From Cylicocyclus nassatus (lineage: Eukaryota; Nematoda; Chromadorea; Rhabditida; Strongylidae), in the NCBI GenBank assembly GCA_958299035.1, contig CATQJL010000223.1, positions 68,865,006 through 68,929,005 on the forward strand: a stretch of DNA of 64,000 nucleotides, in the 5' to 3' direction. The notes beneath the pieces were generated by a model. The model worked only from the letters and a program-made list of their open reading frames with translations. It was not told where the DNA came from and searched no databases. Both the position numbers and the translations under genes were made by a program. Of this stretch, positions 44,348 to 56,432 are shown in pieces. Numbering within the stretch: the stretch's first letter is position 1; each line of letters starts with the position of its first letter.

Positions 44348-45516
44348 GTTCAGGAATTATAACTTTTGGTAGTGAATTTAATTTGATTTTTCATTTAGCA
44401 CAAACCTTGCTTGACTATAAAGAGCAGGTACTAGAACGTAAGATACCGACTGCTCCAATTTTTGCAAGTTTCAGATTTTGTATGACCCTACTCAAAAAAT
44501 TCGAAATTTATGTAACACTCTACCGTTCCTATGTATGCAATGTATGATCATAGGTAAACCTCTAGGATATTATCATAAAGTGCATGATTTGCTCTTTCAA
44601 ACAAAATTAGCAAATCAAATTGGTTGGAAAAATCATTAGCTATAAATTTTTGAATTCGCTGAGAACGAAAGCTCTTGGGTCAACCTATTGCAATACAAGA
44701 TTTGTGGCAAAGCTTTGTCGCATCGTGTTCAGCTGGATTTTTTTCTACCTGTATTTATGAATCAGACGATTTTTTTTGCACACACGGACACGTCAAACAC
44801 AGTTCAGAAATGAAGGTTTGTAGATCGATTTTTAAACTCGAACTTGAGAATTGGTAACTTTGGAGTTGGCTTGCAGGTTTTTTTTTCAGGTCGTTAGCTT
44901 ATTCTTCACAGAGCAAAAGTATAGAGACAAACTTGACGACAGTTGCATCTCACATAAAAAATCTAATTTTTGAGGTTTTCTACGTAATCATAATTTGATT
45001 TGAAAAGCTCCACAAGTGTGACCGACCGTATCTCAGCGTTAATATGTATACATTAGATGTCCCGAGCATGTGTATATTGGTAACGACTGTTTCACATCTT
45101 TGCGGTGCTTATGAGCAATGAAGCACGCCATAATTTCTTCAAAAGAACATTTCGAAGACAGTGAAGCTATGCAGGAAAGACACAAGAAACGTGCGGAATT
45201 GGGATTTGAGCGAAATGAGAGTCAAAAGCATATTTGATGCAGCATTCTGTGGTTTTTGGGAAGTTTCAACCAAGCGAAAAATGTTGTGTCCACAACTGGT
45301 GTTTTGATTGCTTGTTGGAAATAAAAATTGCAATAAACATTCTCTATTTTTTTAGCACCTTAAAGAGGTGAAACACGTCGTGGTGGCCAATATATCGATA
45401 TACTCAGTTTAGGAGTGTTTATAGGAATCGCAAAAAGTCTGTTCAACAAAAGACCTGAATTGCGATACCACCGCACGATAGTCAGCACACTTGCCATTGC
45501 GATAGGACTATTGGTA
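44348..45516. other. No recognisable gene
   Basis: Short open frames only. GGGTCAACCTATTG (44677) and GGAGTTGGCTTGC (44862) weakly recall mariner-type ends in inverted arrangement, but no arms match. Confidence 0.35.
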
Positions 45517-45524
45517 GTTGCAAT

Positions 45525-45742
45525 TAGGGCCCGGCATGAGTTCTTTTCTAGGATTCTTGAAAACAAAGTTCCCTTTGACTTCTGCGAAATGAAGTCCCTT
45601 TGACTCTCAGCCCTAAATGTAAAAAAAACCCTAAAAGAACGTCAAGTAATAAACGTCAATTCTGGCCACATAAACGATATCCCTTTGCTCTTTCGCCTCA
45701 AAAACGAAGTTCAACCTGCCATACGATCTGTGCCGAACACTG
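45525..45742. mobile_element. hAT element, non-autonomous, copy 3 (218 bp)
   Basis: The ends TAGGGCCCGGCATGAG and (complement) CAGTGTTCGGCACAGAT match copies 1 and 2. Subterminal AACAAAGTTCCCTTTGACTT, AACGATATCCCTTTGCTC and AACGAAGTTCAACCTGCC are shared. Flanking octamers GTTGCAAT and ATTGCATT agree at six of eight positions, an eroded target duplication. It is shorter than its sisters by internal deletion. Confidence 0.78.
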
Positions 45743-46554
45743 ATTGCATTGTGGCAATATTTGATCAAGGCGCGCGGGGTCTCGTGCGAAGAAATGCCCT
45801 CCTAGCGTTGTCTGCAGCTGACGAGGGTGGTTATGTAAATAACGTTCTACGTGCCCCACCACCCATTTCGCCTAAAGTTGCCACTGCGATTTGTAACAGT
45901 CCAGTGTAAGGTAAAGTTTTCTCTACCGAATAATTGTTAAGCGAAAGAAACTGTGGGAGAAAAGCATCAACGAGTAAAAAAGTGTGTGTGCACATACTTT
46001 TGGAACCTTTGTATGTCGATGATAAGCAACAAAAGAACTTTTGATCTAGATAACAAACTTGGTGTCGTAAAAATTGATGAGGCTCAAGAATCCCTGCGAT
46101 AAAATAGTGCAATACGTTTTCTAAAAGAAAAGTTCAAGAGTGCGGTGAGGCGGAAAAAACTTGCTCCTGCTATTTTCTTAAACTGTTATCTCCCCATTTT
46201 TTTCTGTGTACATCGAAATATCTTTTGTCGTAGCAGCGATCAGTTGTTCGTGAAGTTGTGCAGTGGAGCTCTTTTTGGAATATATGCATCGCCTTTAGTA
46301 GGAGGTTGAGGAAAATAAATGCAATTCAGCAAGTATGTCTGCCATAGAAGCTTTTACACTAGGAAATTAGCTGGAAGCACGTTTTTGTAAGTCACTGACA
46401 AGAAAATGTCTTCGAGCAAATTGAACTATGTGATTATACTATTTTGAGCCTATGAACTCAGCCAGAATGTTTCTGCACAAAGGTCAAGCTGCAGGGATTT
46501 GAATTTATATGCTCAGTCTAGTCACATGAAAATTACGGGAGCGATCATCAACTA

Positions 46555-46718
46555 CCATTTGATTCAACCGACTTGGCTTCGGGAAGGCGGGGCTCCGTGA
46601 CCTAATTAAGACTAGTAGTGATCAAAGAACACCAGCGCGAGAGAGACGCAGGCGGCACGAGCGGCCTTACGTCATAACCCCCCCCCCTTCCCGAAGCCAA
46701 GCCAGTTAAATTAAAGGT
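46555..46718. mobile_element. TA-type MITE (CCCTTTGATTC family), copy D
   Basis: The ends CCATTTGATTCAACCGACTT and (complement) ACCTTTAATTTAACTGGCTT continue into GGCTTCGGGAAGG on both sides. TA flanks the left end (46553-46554). Contains AGCGCGAGAGAGACGCAGGC and a 10-C run at 46678-46687. Confidence 0.82.
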
Positions 46719-46725
46719 TACATGC

Positions 46726-47815
46726 GTATGCACGTAGCTACTCACGACGTGTGTGTTTGTGAAAGCAGCCTCGTCTACTTTTTGAGTCTATATGAGTTCC
46801 GTAAGGTGTAGATCCATTTGTATTCTGTCTGCATCAAATCATCTTTTTCTACTTTTTGTAATTGGGAATCGTATCATGGTGTTTCGAGCGAAATGTACGA
46901 ATTTGTTAAGTTCAAATGATGCGGCTGTAAGCAGCCATCAGTTACAAATTGGATTTGGGTGTCCCCGTAATTTTGTGAAAGAAAGAGTGGAAGTTTCATC
47001 CACTGGTATTTTAAGATGTTCGAGTGCTGAGTTTGATTACCATGTAGCATCATGAAGACTACCAAAGTATCCAACGTGAGTGCCTTCAACTTATCTGCTT
47101 GGGCTTGATCAGAGTAACTTAGAGGATGACTTTGAAGGTGGCAAAAATGCCAAGTAGAGGATAATATTGACAAAAGCGCTTAACTGCACGCCTCGTTTCA
47201 TGAGAGATTAGAGGACGGGTGTCCAACTGAATCCTCACTTTTGACGCCGAAATGCATGTGTGTTTTAGCTTTGACATGTTTAAGAGAAAGAATTTACGAT
47301 GAAGAGTATAAATTGGAAGAAACCCAAAGTAATCAGACACAAGATATTTGCTTGGCTTTTGTTAACATGTACGTTTTTGTACATAGAAGAATCGTACATG
47401 ACTCTGTTGCCAGTGAGTACCTAAGCTCGTAATTTGAATGGCAGCAGTAGTCCCTCCACTTAGGAGTTCTGCGAAAATTCCGTAAGACAGAAAAGCTGAG
47501 AAGTATTGCAGAATTTTACAGACAGAATTTAATAGTGTTGACAGCACAGCCCATATGGGCCCAGTTGATTCCATGATTTAATGAAATTAATTAGAGTTTT
47601 TGAGGGCTCAGTAAGATAAAAAAACTCTCCTTTCATGTACGTAAGCACATCATCACAATAATGAAGTGATGTAATTTTCAGAGTCCGTGCACAAATAATA
47701 CTCCATTTGTCTAACGAGTAGCGTAGGAATACTTTTTGCACTGGTTGCGATAACGATTGAAGAAACACTCTAACTAGAATGTAAACTCAGTGTTTACAGG
47801 AAAGTATATATAGTT
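46726..47815. other. No recognisable gene, several minus-strand open frames
   Basis: Minus-strand frames at 46874-47173, 47119-47340, 47362-47574 and 47529-47768 lie end to end in different phases. They could be fragments of one decayed coding region, but no known domain is visible in any. Confidence 0.25.
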
Positions 47816-47819
47816 GATG

Positions 47820-48000
47820 ACTGCAAGAAATCGACCGGGTTCAAAGCCCGCGCGCGTGTTTCTCGCGGGCATTTGCGTTGGCATTTGCGCGCATGAGTCA
47901 TCATAGTGCCCGTTCTCGGCAGTCGCGTTGCAAGGACGCTCGTGTGCGTTCAGCCTACAGCGGCCCGGGCGATTTCGTCCACAGTCGACTTTACCACGAA
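47820..48000. other. GC-rich island
   Basis: Locally GC-rich (GCCCGCGCGCGTGTTTCTCG, GCGGCCCGGGCG) in AT-rich surroundings. GGGTTCAAAGCCC is B-box-like but no tRNA fold was found. An 80-codon minus frame (RPGRCRLNAHERPCNATAEN..) crosses it and is unassigned. It may be a transferred or young unrelated insert. Confidence 0.35.
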
Positions 48001-48631
48001 AGATGAAAACTATCAAACAAGAAGGAATACCAAGAGCTTTTAAGTTGAATTTACTACAATAGCTCAGAACAAACAGCAGCTCACATTTTTTCGCATGAAG
48101 TAACGAATGATGCAGAAAAAGTGTAAATTACGAAATTGTATCAAGAGCACTTGTTTGCTATCACGAAAAAAAGGTATTGCTTGTATCAGCTACCACTGTT
48201 TAATACCTACCCCTGTTTCAATCCCGTAAAATAACGCGCGCGTTAAGCGCTTGTACAAAACGCTGAAAAGATTTAAACGAGAACAATTGATGCACAGCAG
48301 TTTCAAGAATTGTACCGAGATTCATGGGAAATTAGGACAATGAGCCGTACAATACTGAAACAGCATGTTAAGATGCGAAGTAAGCTGGTAAATAGTGTAG
48401 TTGAGAAGCGAATAGAAGCCATAAAAAAACCGAAATTCAGGCATTTTGCTGAGCCATGATTTTCCTGCGCAAGCAAAAACACAAGCAAAACATAAATTGG
48501 GATCGCTGTTAGGTTTTTGTGCACTCAGTTTTTACTACTGAAACCATCCCGAATGCAAGTCGGTTAGTTGATAGCATATACGTTGATGACTCATACTTTC
48601 TGTTTTACAATGAGTCAAATTTTTCGGTATA

Positions 48632-51600
48632 CAATACCGCTCATAATTCGTCAAAAAAGTCGCCGGACTGCTGCGGACTCCGCCGGAGTGCGGCAGAGAG
48701 CGCCACACTCCACTGGAGTCCGCCGGAGTGCGGCAGAGTGCGCCACACTTTACTAGAATCCGACGGAATCGGCGTCGCATCGCCACATCTTGCTTCAGAA
48801 TGGACGAATTCTGAATCCGAGGACACCATTCGATTCAGCTCGGCGAGACGCATCAACTAGTATATAGGAGTGTCACAATCTAGCAGAATATGATAGGTAT
48901 TCGCTGGGCAGTAAGTTTCCGCTCAGTTTTGCAGTTTTCTGTTTGGTTGGATTGATCAGTCGGATGACAACAGTATTGCCATTGATTTGTCGCTGATGAC
49001 ACATAGAAAGTATACCGGAGGAGTATGGTAGAGAGTCACACTGATCGAATTTGATCCAAAATCTGCTCAAGATCACAATACCGCTTGCACAATGTGCAAA
49101 ATCTCCTTGAACTGAACTTGAACTTCGCGGAATTCCGGGATTTATGCTCAAGTCCGCGATAATCTGGGAATCCCACGACACTCCAGGAATCCGCGAAATA
49201 ACGGATTTCACGCAAAATACGCAGCACCATAACTTCCTTCGGAATGAACATATTCTAAATCAGGAAACAGCGTTGTGTTCAGATCGTCAAGGCGAATCTT
49301 TTGATGTACTGCGTGCCCTCGATATTCCGTTTTCAGTTTTCTCGAATTGTTCTGTGGAGGTCCCTTCGCAAAAATAACGCAGCGTCTGTGTATTATAAAA
49401 GATTTCAGTAAGCAATATTCGATAGCATCGCTCTTGTAGTTATCGTGCGCTAAGTAGAAGCTGCAGTCTTCTTTCCAAAAAAGGTAGAAGCGCCGGTCAA
49501 TTTTGGAAAAATCACGCGTTTTTAGATCCTATTCGCCATAACTTTCTTCGGAATAAGTATATTTTGATCAAGGCGAATCTTTTGATGTACAGCATGTCCT
49601 TGATATCTCGATTTCATTATTCTTGAATCTTTCTGCGGACAGGTGTAAAGAAGCGAGCATTGTCCCTAATAAATTCCGGCAAGGGCCTTTCGATAGTACT
49701 TGTCCTGTAGATTATGATGCACCAAACAGTAGCCGCAGATTTCTTTCTAAGGAAACAGAAGGGCTGGTGATTTGTGGAAAAATCTTGTTGTTCCAAATTC
49801 TACTCGCCATAGCCCTAGATTACGAAGCTCTTTTGCTAAGCAGATGTGATTATCGTAATCAGCAGGTCGGATAACCTCTATGAGCAAGTTTTCCGATATG
49901 TTCGGAAAACTCCCTAATAAATTATTAACTCCCTAATAAATTATTTAATTTTTTCTCGTTTTACGCTGTGGAAGCTCGCCGATGGATTTTGGTCAAAATG
50001 TTGATACTTCTGAATTGTAAGGAAATTTCGCTTAGAGAGGTTTTCGAACACGCTCTTTACGAAAATCGTGGTCTCCGAGGATTACAAGGGTTTTTTTTTG
50101 GAGAGATACGGTGAGGTAACTGAAACTAAATCACGAAAGCTCGTAAATTCCTGCACCTCTCGCGTACCTGTCAGAAGACCTGCTTGACTGCTTATAAAGG
50201 TTAAAGAGTAATTAGGAAGTGTGCCATCGAACGGTGCATGTCTCAGGCTTTTTCTGTAGAAATCGTCGAGTTACTAGCCTACGAAAACACGTCCTCATGC
50301 ATTTTGCCCACAATGTAAAGATCGCATATTTCGTCAAAATTCCACCGTGACTGGTTGTACAAAACATTAATCAAATCTGTTCACTCGCTTAATGGATCTT
50401 CCTGCGCTGTGACAGTCAGATAGATCTGAGCTCTAGATACGAAGCTGATCCAACAAAGCAGCTGAAGCACACTCAACCACCATATTCAGTACAGTGAGAG
50501 TCATTAAGCTCTTGCTGTTGAGCGAAGCGAACATAATATTCGCAATGTGAGTGTCATACAACCAGTCACGGTGGAATTTCGACGAAATATGCGATCTTTA
50601 CATTGTGGGCAAAATGCATGAGGACGTGTTTTCGTAGGCTAGTAACTCGGCGATTTCTACAGACTGGAGCCTGAGACATGCACCGTTCGATGGCACACTA
50701 CCTAATTACTACTTTAACCTTTACAAGCAGTCAAGCAAGTTTTCTGGCAGGTACGCGAGAGGTGCAGGCGAATTTACGAGCTTTCGTGATTTAGTTTCAG
50801 TTACCTCACCGTATCTCTCCAAAAAGACCTTGTAATCCTCAGAAATCACGATTTTCGTAAAAAACGTGTTCGAAAACCTCTCTAAGCGAAATTTCCTTAC
50901 AAATCAGAAGTATCAACATTTTGACCAAACATCGGCGATCCATCCAGAGCGTAAAACAAGAAAAAATGAAATAACCCGAACATATCGGAAAACTTACTCA
51001 TAGAGGTTATCCGACCTGCTGATTACGATAATCACATCTGCTTAGCAAAAGAGCTTCGTAATCTAGGGCTATGGCGAGTAGAATTTGGGACAACAAGATT
51101 TTCCCACAATTCACCAGCCCTTCGGTTTCCTTAGAAAGAAATCTGCGGCGACTGCTTGGTGCATCATAATCTACAGGACAAGTACTATCGAAAGGTTTTT
51201 GCCGAAATTTATTAGGGACAATGCTCGCTGCTTTACACCTTCGCGAAGAGACGTCCGCAGAAAGATTCAAGAATAATGAAATCGAGATATCAAGGACATG
51301 CTGTACATCAAAAGATTCGCCTTGATCAAAATATACTTATTCCGAAGGAAGTTATGGCGAATAGGATCTAAAAACGCGTGATTTTTCCAAAATTGACCGG
51401 CGCTTCTACCTTTTTTGGAAAGAAGACTGCAGCTTCTACTTAGCGCACGATAACTACAAGAGCGATGCTATCGAATATTGCTTACTGAAATCTTTTATAA
51501 TACACAGACGCTGCGTTATGTTCTTGCAAAGGGACCTCCACAGAACAATTCGAGAAAATTGGAAACGGAATATCGAGGGCACGCAGTACATCAAAAGATT

Positions 51601-52212
51601 CGCCTTGACGATCTGAACACAACGCTGTTTCCTGATTTAGAATATGTTCATTCCGAAGGAAGTTATGGTGCTGCGTATTTTGCGTGAAATCCGTTATTTC
51701 GCGGATTCCTGGAGTGTCGTGGGATTCCCAGAATGTCTCGGACTTGAGCTTAAATCCCGGAAATCCGCGAAGTTTACGGAGATTTTGCACATTTTATAAG
51801 CGGTATTGTGATCTTGAGCAGATTTTAGAACAAATTCGATCAGTGTGACTCTCTACCATACTCCTTCGGTATACTTTCTATGTGTCATCAGCGACAAATC
51901 AATGGCAATACTGTTGTCATCCGACTGAACAATCCAACCAAACAGAAAACTGCAAAACTGAGCGGAAACTTACTGCCCAGCGAATACCTATCATATTCTG
52001 CTAGATTGTGACACTCCTATATACTATTTGATGCATCTCGCCGAGCTGAATCGAATGATGTCCTCGGATTCAGAATTCGTCTATTCTGAAGCAAGATGTG
52101 GCGATGCGACGCAGATTCCGACGGATTCTAGTGGAGTGTGGCGCACTCTGCCGCACTCCGGCGGAGTCCGCCGCAGTCCGGCGACTTTTTTGACGATTTA
52201 TGAGCGGTATTG
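48632..52212. mobile_element. Giant palindromic element, 3.58 kb, arms about 1.7 kb
   Basis: The termini CAATACCGCTCATAA and TTATGAGCGGTATTG are flanked by TA (48630-48631, 52213-52214). The left arm (48632-50360) and right arm (50556-52212) match almost throughout, with a loop of about 195 bp. Inside each arm are GC-rich tandem words (CTCCGCCGGAGTGCGGCAGA twice) and two related units of about 300 bp carrying CAAGGCGAATCTTTTGATGT. Arm-specific changes include a TAATAAATTATT-type tandem insertion at about 49905-49945 and a 12-base loss near 49640. Mirrored frames of 83 and 87 aa (49623-49874 plus, 51007-51270 minus) have no known motif. Confidence 0.92.
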
Positions 52213-52259
52213 TATGAAGAGTGGTATTAGTGCCCCGGAACTTCCTTTATGACCTAATA

Positions 52260-52861
52260 CTCAGACAATTGCATCGGGAAGTTCGCGGGCTTGCTCGGCC
52301 ACCAATCATCCATGGCGCGAGCTGCGCGGTATAAACCGATATTGGACCCGATAAGTGAATGCTGCGCATCCTGTAAGCGCCCGATAGTTGACCCGATTAA
52401 CATGCTTGTGAGGCCTAGGAAGAGTGAGAAAACTTCTGGTCTGTGTTTCATGACAACGTAAGTGCAAATCTGTCGACATCACCTAGTGTCGTCGATAACA
52501 CTCATCTGATTGCTGAAGTTTGTTTCATAAGCATATGAACTCAACTGCCACACAGGATCAAACCCGAGAAGCAATTACCAGCCTCACAAACACTTAGGGT
52601 AGCCCCATCGTTGCGGCGTACCTCACACGGTTGCGCCTCAACCTACAGCGTTCAAGAAGTGCAGCCTTTGATAAGGCCCGCGGCACGCCGAGTAAGGTGA
52701 TTGGGCCGCGACTCTCCCGATAAGCTCTTTCCAATTGTGACTTTCGCCAAGGCGTTCTGTAAAATATACATGAGCCGCGGCGTGCGCGGCTGAAATTTTA
52801 AGGGCAGTGGCGCTATTTAGCACGCTTTGAGGCCGCGAACTTTCCGATGCAATTGTCTGAG
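52260..52861. mobile_element. CTCAGACAATTGC palindromic MITE, 602 bp
   Basis: The ends CTCAGACAATTGCATCGGGA and (complement) CTCAGACAATTGCATCGGAA continue into AGTTCGCGG. TA flanks both (52258-52259, 52862-52863). Inner arms are GC-rich and diverged (CCCGATA, GCTGCGCA / TGCGGCG). It starts 46 bp after the giant palindrome. A 122-codon minus frame (52638-53006) overlapping it is unsupported. Confidence 0.83.
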
Positions 52862-52863
52862 TA

Positions 52864-54575
52864 TATGGACTGCTAGGAGTAAGAAAAGAATAGCTCTCTT
52901 GATCTTCGCGAGAACTTCTTGTTTGCTGCGATGCTTTTTTGATGTTTAAAAGGGAATAAGGACTTGCTTGCAGCGAGAATCTGGATGCCGGATTTAGGAG
53001 TATCACTACTTTTCTAATTATGTTTGACGTGAGATTTTTTCGCTTTCCTTAATTCTCACACCATAATGCGATCCCAAGTCACACTACTTGAAGGTCCGGT
53101 GGGAGGAATAACGCTTTTCAGGCAAGAGCAAGGCAATAGCTCAATGAAAGACCGCAAATTAAACACATAATATGTTGTGCCAGATCATGTCGAAATGCAA
53201 GCCCCTTACAGTAATGCTGTATTTTGAGAGGCCATAACAGTTTATTTGAGAGCACAAATTTTCGGCTTCACTCTCTTTTTGTTTGTCCCCCATCTTGTCC
53301 TGGTTCTCTTTCACGTCCTCTCCGATCTCTATTTTGTCTTTGTTTTCTTCTTCCAGGACTTCTCCGATCTTCATCCGATCTTCCCCACTGATTAAACACC
53401 AAGTCTTGAAACTCTGGACGATCGCACAGGTTCCGACATAAAGGTAGGCACTGTAAAGATTTCAAGGTTGAGACGAATTTTCTGTCGCACTATATTTAAG
53501 ATTCAGCACTTAGCGGTTTGCCACAGAACACACACACATTGCATAGTTTGGCTAGGAAATAATTTTGCATATTTTGTTTTTCCTGTTTGATCGTGGAAAA
53601 CTAAAAACATGCCAAAAAATTGAAGCATTCCACTATTATGTTTTACTAATTGCTTTTCTGAATGACCAAGGTTGTGCTTTACTAGGCCACTAATAATGAC
53701 AACTTCCGCTTTTATGAAAAGTTGAATATGATTTTTCGCGAATACCATAGATCAAATTGGCTGTTTTGTGTTGCTCGGAAACAACAACTTTTTACTGAAA
53801 GCGCGATATCAACCAGAACTTTGCTCATGTGATGCAGGCAATAAAAAGTATAAGGTCTGCTTCATTTTTTACTGAAACTTTAGATTTTTTTGCGACCAAG
53901 CACGGATGAATCGAGCTTAGTGATTTTTTATTTATAACTATGCAATGTGCGGTCAGCAGAATGCCGATAATACTGCTAAAGCATGCTTTTCTTTCGAAAT
54001 GAGTACATATGATTCCGCTCAGAGAGCAAAAAGCTATGAACCTGTGCACGTATTGCGGCAACCTTCCTTTGCTTTTTGAAGCTCAACGACTAAGATTCTG
54101 GAAAATAAGGTGACTTACACTCTGTCTAGAAGCCTTTTGACCCTCGTTTACGTTTCCTCTGCCATTCTTAGCTTTTCCTTCGAAAAAACATGCCGCTAAT
54201 AACGCAGTGAGAAATAGTTTTGAGATAACTTGCATGCTGAAAAATCAATTCTAACTTCATCAGACGTTTCGAAAGCATTAGGTCGTTCGAAGAGTAATCT
54301 CGTTTTTTCAAATAAGCGTAACATGCGCTTGCGCAATTGATCTTGCAGTTCTGTTTCAAGCTTTTACCAAAACGGGTTCAACTTTTGATTTATGAGACCC
54401 ACAACATGTTTTCGATCCGAGATATGGCCCATACAAAATAATTTAGCACGTTTCAGTGAGGGGAGTTTGGAGTCTGTCTCTTCTCTTCTTGTCCTAGTCA
54501 AATTATACCTTCTCTCAAACGGAATAAAAAATAAAATGGAATAAAATGCCGCTTCGGAAACAGAAATTTGCTTTG
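52864..54575. other. Mostly unassigned; purine-rich minus-strand tract at 53268-53400
   Basis: On the minus strand 53268-53400 is a GA-rich tract encoding Glu/Lys or Arg/Gln-rich peptides depending on frame (EVLEEENKDKIEIGEDVKEN). It may be an exon of a low-complexity protein or simple-sequence drift. The rest holds only short frames. Confidence 0.25.
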
Positions 54576-54576
54576 G

Positions 54577-54812
54577 AATAGCAAAGATGCAGGAGGACCC
54601 CATCTATGCCCGCCCTCCCTCATCTATGCCCGCCCATTTCTGCGCGCCCATCCAATCACCTTCCCGGAAAGCCGGCCTGTGGGTTCTCCGAAACGGGGAT
54701 TATCGGGGTTTCCGCGCCTTCTCGACTTCTTATTCGGAATCAGGGACATGAGAAGGCCCTGAAACGACAAAAACGTGGAAGTCGAAAATGTGGTTGGACG
54801 GTGCCTTCAAAT
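54577..54812. repeat. Diverged relative of the TTAA element at 58966
   Basis: TTCTCGACTTCTTATTCGGA, ATCAGGGACATG, AAGGCCCTG, AAACGTGGAAGTCGA and GGACGGTGCCTTCAA correspond to TATTCGGAATCAGCGCTATG, AAGGCCTGG and TAGAAGTCGAGAAT in the right half of 58966-59283. Left end and target site not resolved. Confidence 0.5.
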
Positions 54813-56368
54813 TGTTGTACGCATAATAGTTCAATCATCGGGCTTTCGGAAAACAACCGATCACGACCCATGGCTTTTGGCAAAGTCAAGTTTTACAGTT
54901 TTTCCAGCATTTTAATATCAATATTAGAGAAACTCTACAGGATACAGCGCAACATTTTTTTTACTTATCTGTCATTGAGCTTTGATGAATGTTTCATTGA
55001 ACCCACAGTATTTTAGGAAACCTGCCCTAGACACGAACGCAACCAATAAATCTGGGAAACTTCAAATTTTTGAAAATGGATTATGAATCAACCATAATCT
55101 TACAGAGCAAATCCTAATATCAAGTTTTGAATTTTTCGGGTACTGCATGAGGCACTTTTGAAACGTGAACTATAATTAAGTTTTTGAATGCGTATTAGAA
55201 AGAGGGAAAAAGATGCATCGAAAATGACACTCAAGTTGGCCGCCGCTTGATGATCTATAAGGTTTGTTGAATGCGCCAAATGTGCAGTCAGTAATATACG
55301 TAGGTTTCGCTAGATGCTTTCTCTTCAGCTGAGCAAAGTTTGCACTGATTGAATTTTGCTATGGAAAGTTTTTTCGAAAACAATGTTAAGAAATCGAATT
55401 CGCTTTTTTTTGTACTGCTCGCTAAAAAATCGTAACTTTTTTATAGAGATGTGCAATCGGCGCAAGATTTGCTGTGTCAGAAAGAGCAAGTAGTTATGCT
55501 TGTAATTCCGAATGGTGCAACGAATTGGCGAATTTTGGCGAATTCATTGCATGGTTCAAATTTTTTACTACGAAACACAGAAAATTCGAAAATTGACACC
55601 GGCTTCGATCTTCGGAGCTTGCTTTTTCCAAAAGATATGTCAAGTAGTGTTGCAAAGAACAGGAATTTCCTTTTCGAAAAAAATTGAACTAAGTGCGGAT
55701 CGGTTGAGAAAGGAAGCCACGAAATTTCAAAAATGGTGACAGATTTTTCGGGGGAAACTAATACCAGGCAGATATCGCAAAGATAGGAATGATGGAGGAA
55801 TATTACTCGAATTTCATTTTTTTTTACTATTGGCTGCCAAAGTACTCTACTTGTAATAAAATCCGTGAGCTTGATTTTCGGGCTGATTTTTTCATAAAAA
55901 TTGTAGCTTTCAAGAAAGCAAAAAAGACAAACAGATAGCGAAGTCTTTGTCTGCTTAACATTTTTTGTAAATGGTATTTCTCTATAAGGTGTTCAAATAG
56001 TACAACATTGACTGTTCCGAATTTCATTGCAAATCAGCTTTATGGTGAACCAAGACAAGAAAATTGGAAGTTGACGGGCATTGAGGCAGGGAAGTGCTGA
56101 TAGAAAACTCAATAAAGCAACTATTAGACACTACCTCTGGGTCGGTAGTGAAGTGATCCCCCCCCCCGCAACAGGTAGCCGGCAAATGCCGGCCATCTTG
56201 ACGTAAGGTCGGCAAAAACTAAGAATTTGAATTTTAGCCTTCTGAAGCCCTTTTAAAGAAAATTTCTGGATGAATATGCCACGGCGACCTTGAGGACACG
56301 CGAATCGCAATTTCAGATTTGAGAAACTCCTTCTAGGAAGAATTTGAGAAGGAAGGTGATGCTACTGG
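54813..56368. other. No recognisable gene
   Basis: 55280-55480 (TGAGCAAAGTTTGCACTGA, AAGAAATCGAATTCGCTTTT) resembles 43795-43885, just left of the 43894 MITE, so a shared flanking repeat exists. A 10-C run lies at 56158-56167. Confidence 0.4.
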
Positions 56369-56379
56369 CAACTTCGCGA

Positions 56380-56426
56380 GCATTTCGACAACATGCCGGC
56401 AACATGACGGCAGGTTGTCGAAATGC
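56380..56426. repeat. 19-bp hairpin with GCCGG loop side
   Basis: GCATTTCGACAACATGCCG pairs with CGGCAGGTTGTCGAAATGC (one mismatch) around a 9-nt loop. TGCCGGC words recur nearby (56175, 56395, 56441) and in the hAT element at 41045. Confidence 0.75.
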
Positions 56427-56432
56427 GCGAGA

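Noticed and set aside
46874..47768. Chain of minus-strand open frames as a multi-exon gene
   Set aside because: No recognisable domain, no convincing splice sites connecting phases; left as unassigned.
49623..51270. Two similar 83-87 aa proteins in opposite orientation
   Set aside because: The similarity is forced by the palindrome; no domain is recognised and one copy differs by an arm-specific indel.
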